DNA from: Desulfobacteraceae bacterium
GTDB lineage: Bacteria > Desulfobacterota > DSM-4660 > Desulfatiglandales > Desulfatiglandaceae
Direction: 5' to 3'
Length of the DNA stretch: 7,289 bases
NCBI GenBank assembly: GCA_030632525.1
Contig: DAOVUP010000067.1
Location: 1 to 7,289 of the forward strand
Made by a program: the position numbers and the translations under genes. Below, piece by piece: positions 6,687-7,289 of this stretch. The notes beneath the pieces are model-generated. The model searched no databases, was not told the DNA's origin, and was given only the letters and a program-made list of their open reading frames with translations. How positions within the stretch are numbered: position 1 is the stretch's first letter; each line of letters begins with the position of its first letter.

Positions 6687-6945
6687 AGGTGAAACCATTT
6701 AGGCACCTTTGGCCTCTGTGATGGTCTGATCACTTCCCGGGGAAAGGCTATGCACGTAGGTTCTGTGGTGGCCAAAATCCCTATAAAGCAGGATCTGGAT
6801 TTGTAGAAATCACTTTGAACCGGCATAAGAGAGTTATGACCCTGGATAACAGATAAGTGCTCAATCATTCTGACTTTAACATGTATAACAGGAAAATATT
6901 CTTTGCAAATTTCTTTAAAGAGAAAAAACGCAATAGGAGGTAGAG
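6658..6945. other. Non-coding gap and possible long leader
   Basis: These 288 bases hold no convincing gene on either strand. There is no intrinsic terminator after the operon. Besides the promoter candidate, modest inverted repeats occur. One is ACCAT 6694-6698 with ATGGT 6721-6725, enclosing AGGC/GCCT (6701-6704, 6712-6715). Another is GATTT-GTAG-AAATC at 6798-6811, and a third is GTTAT/ATAAC at 6833-6850. I do not recognise a known riboswitch. Confidence 0.5.
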
Positions 6946-7289
6946 ATGTCCATTGACGAAGAGATTCGCAATTTTGTGAAAACCTTGGAAAACGATCCAG
7001 ACAATGTCCTGATGCGTGTCGATCTGGCGGGTGCATATTTAAAAAAAGATATGGAGGATGAGGCACTCTCGGAATGTAAAAAGGCACTGGAACTTGACCC
7101 ACGGAATGCCCGAGCACACAACACCCTCGGGGTTGCTTACGAAAAAAAGGATATGATGGATGAGGCGGTATCAGCATTTAGAGAAGCTGGCGCTGTCAAC
7201 CCCAATTTTGCCGTGGCATATAATAATCTGGGATTGGCCTATTTAAAGCAGGATTTGTTCTACGAAGCGATCTCTGAATTCCATACTGC
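6946..7289 (+). CDS. TPR-repeat protein, 3' end outside the window
   Basis: The frame is open to the right edge, with 114 complete codons seen. AGGAGG at 6935-6940, five bases before the ATG, supports the start. After a short acidic N-terminus (MSIDEEIRNF) come tetratricopeptide repeats with an exact 34-residue period: repeat 1 at about 21-54 (LAGAYLKKDM, ALELDPRN), repeat 2 at 55-88 (NTLGVAYEKKDM, AVNPNF), and repeat 3 from 89 (NNLGLAYLKQDL) into the edge. There is no signal peptide, so it is probably a cytoplasmic protein-protein interaction scaffold. The gap of 288 bases and its own candidate promoter suggest it is not part of the NosL/ABC operon. The full length and any partner domain cannot be known here. 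Confidence 0.85.
   Translation, partial: MSIDEEIRNFVKTLENDPDNVLMRVDLAGAYLKKDMEDEALSECKKALELDPRNARAHNTLGVAYEKKDMMDEAVSAFREAGAVNPNFAVAYNNLGLAYLKQDLFYEAISEFHT

Noticed and set aside
6687..6760. Possible riboswitch (c-di-GMP or molybdenum cofactor type) in the leader
   Set aside because: Short GGC/GCC stems are present, but I could not match the conserved cores of either class. Only a covariance search could revive this.
6884..6889. TATAAC as a second -10 box closer to the TPR gene
   Set aside because: No acceptable -35 hexamer lies 16 to 18 bases upstream (best is TCAATC), so the case is weaker than the promoter at 6658-6686.
6680..7177. 165-codon minus-strand open frame over the gap and TPR gene
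   Set aside because: Its right half is the antisense of clear TPR repeats, and the translation is rich in Pro, His, Arg and Cys with no domain. It looks like a shadow.

Overview
The window (about 47% GC by eye) reads almost entirely left to right. It carries a compact eight-gene operon at 114-6657, then a non-coding gap, then the start of a separate TPR-repeat gene that runs off the right edge. Gene style, the NosL/FtsX/TlpA mix and the strong GGAGG-type ribosome binding sites suggest a Gram-negative anaerobe, plausibly a Desulfobacterota ('deltaproteobacterial') lineage. That placement is an inference from general resemblance; no taxonomic marker is present.

Layout: (1) 114-1025, a secreted protein with two tandem NosL-type metal-binding domains; (2) 1118-2389, an FtsX/MacB-type ABC permease with an adjacent Cys pair in its extracytoplasmic domain; (3) 2392-2907, a membrane-anchored TlpA/thioredoxin-like protein with a WCPYC active site; (4) 2919-3410, a secreted single-domain NosL protein; (5) 3423-3761, an unrecognised small membrane-anchored protein with a CPGC motif; (6) 3771-4952, a second, divergent FtsX-type permease; (7) 4955-5629, the LolD/MacB-type ATPase; (8) 5635-6657, an unrecognised protein with about eight membrane segments and Cys/His/Met clusters in its predicted periplasmic loops. 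From gene 2 to gene 8 the gaps are 2 to 12 bases. Only the 92-base gap between genes 1 and 2 is wider, and it holds a strong hairpin without a T-run. A good sigma70-like promoter (TTGCTC-17-TATAAT) starts directly after the stop of gene 8 and would give the TPR gene at 6946 a leader of about 250 bases.

How the genes may work together: genes 2, 6 and 7 look like a heterodimeric type VII (LolCDE/MacB-like) ABC machine, with two different permeases and one ATPase. NosL proteins are known as periplasmic Cu(I) carriers for nitrous oxide reductase, where they work with the ABC complex NosDFY. No nosZ, nosD or other nitrous-oxide gene is visible here. The thioredoxin-like protein could keep metal-binding cysteines reduced. 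The best working idea is an undescribed envelope system for handling copper or another soft metal, built around NosL carriers and an FtsX-type ABC machine. The substrate and client are not shown by the sequence.
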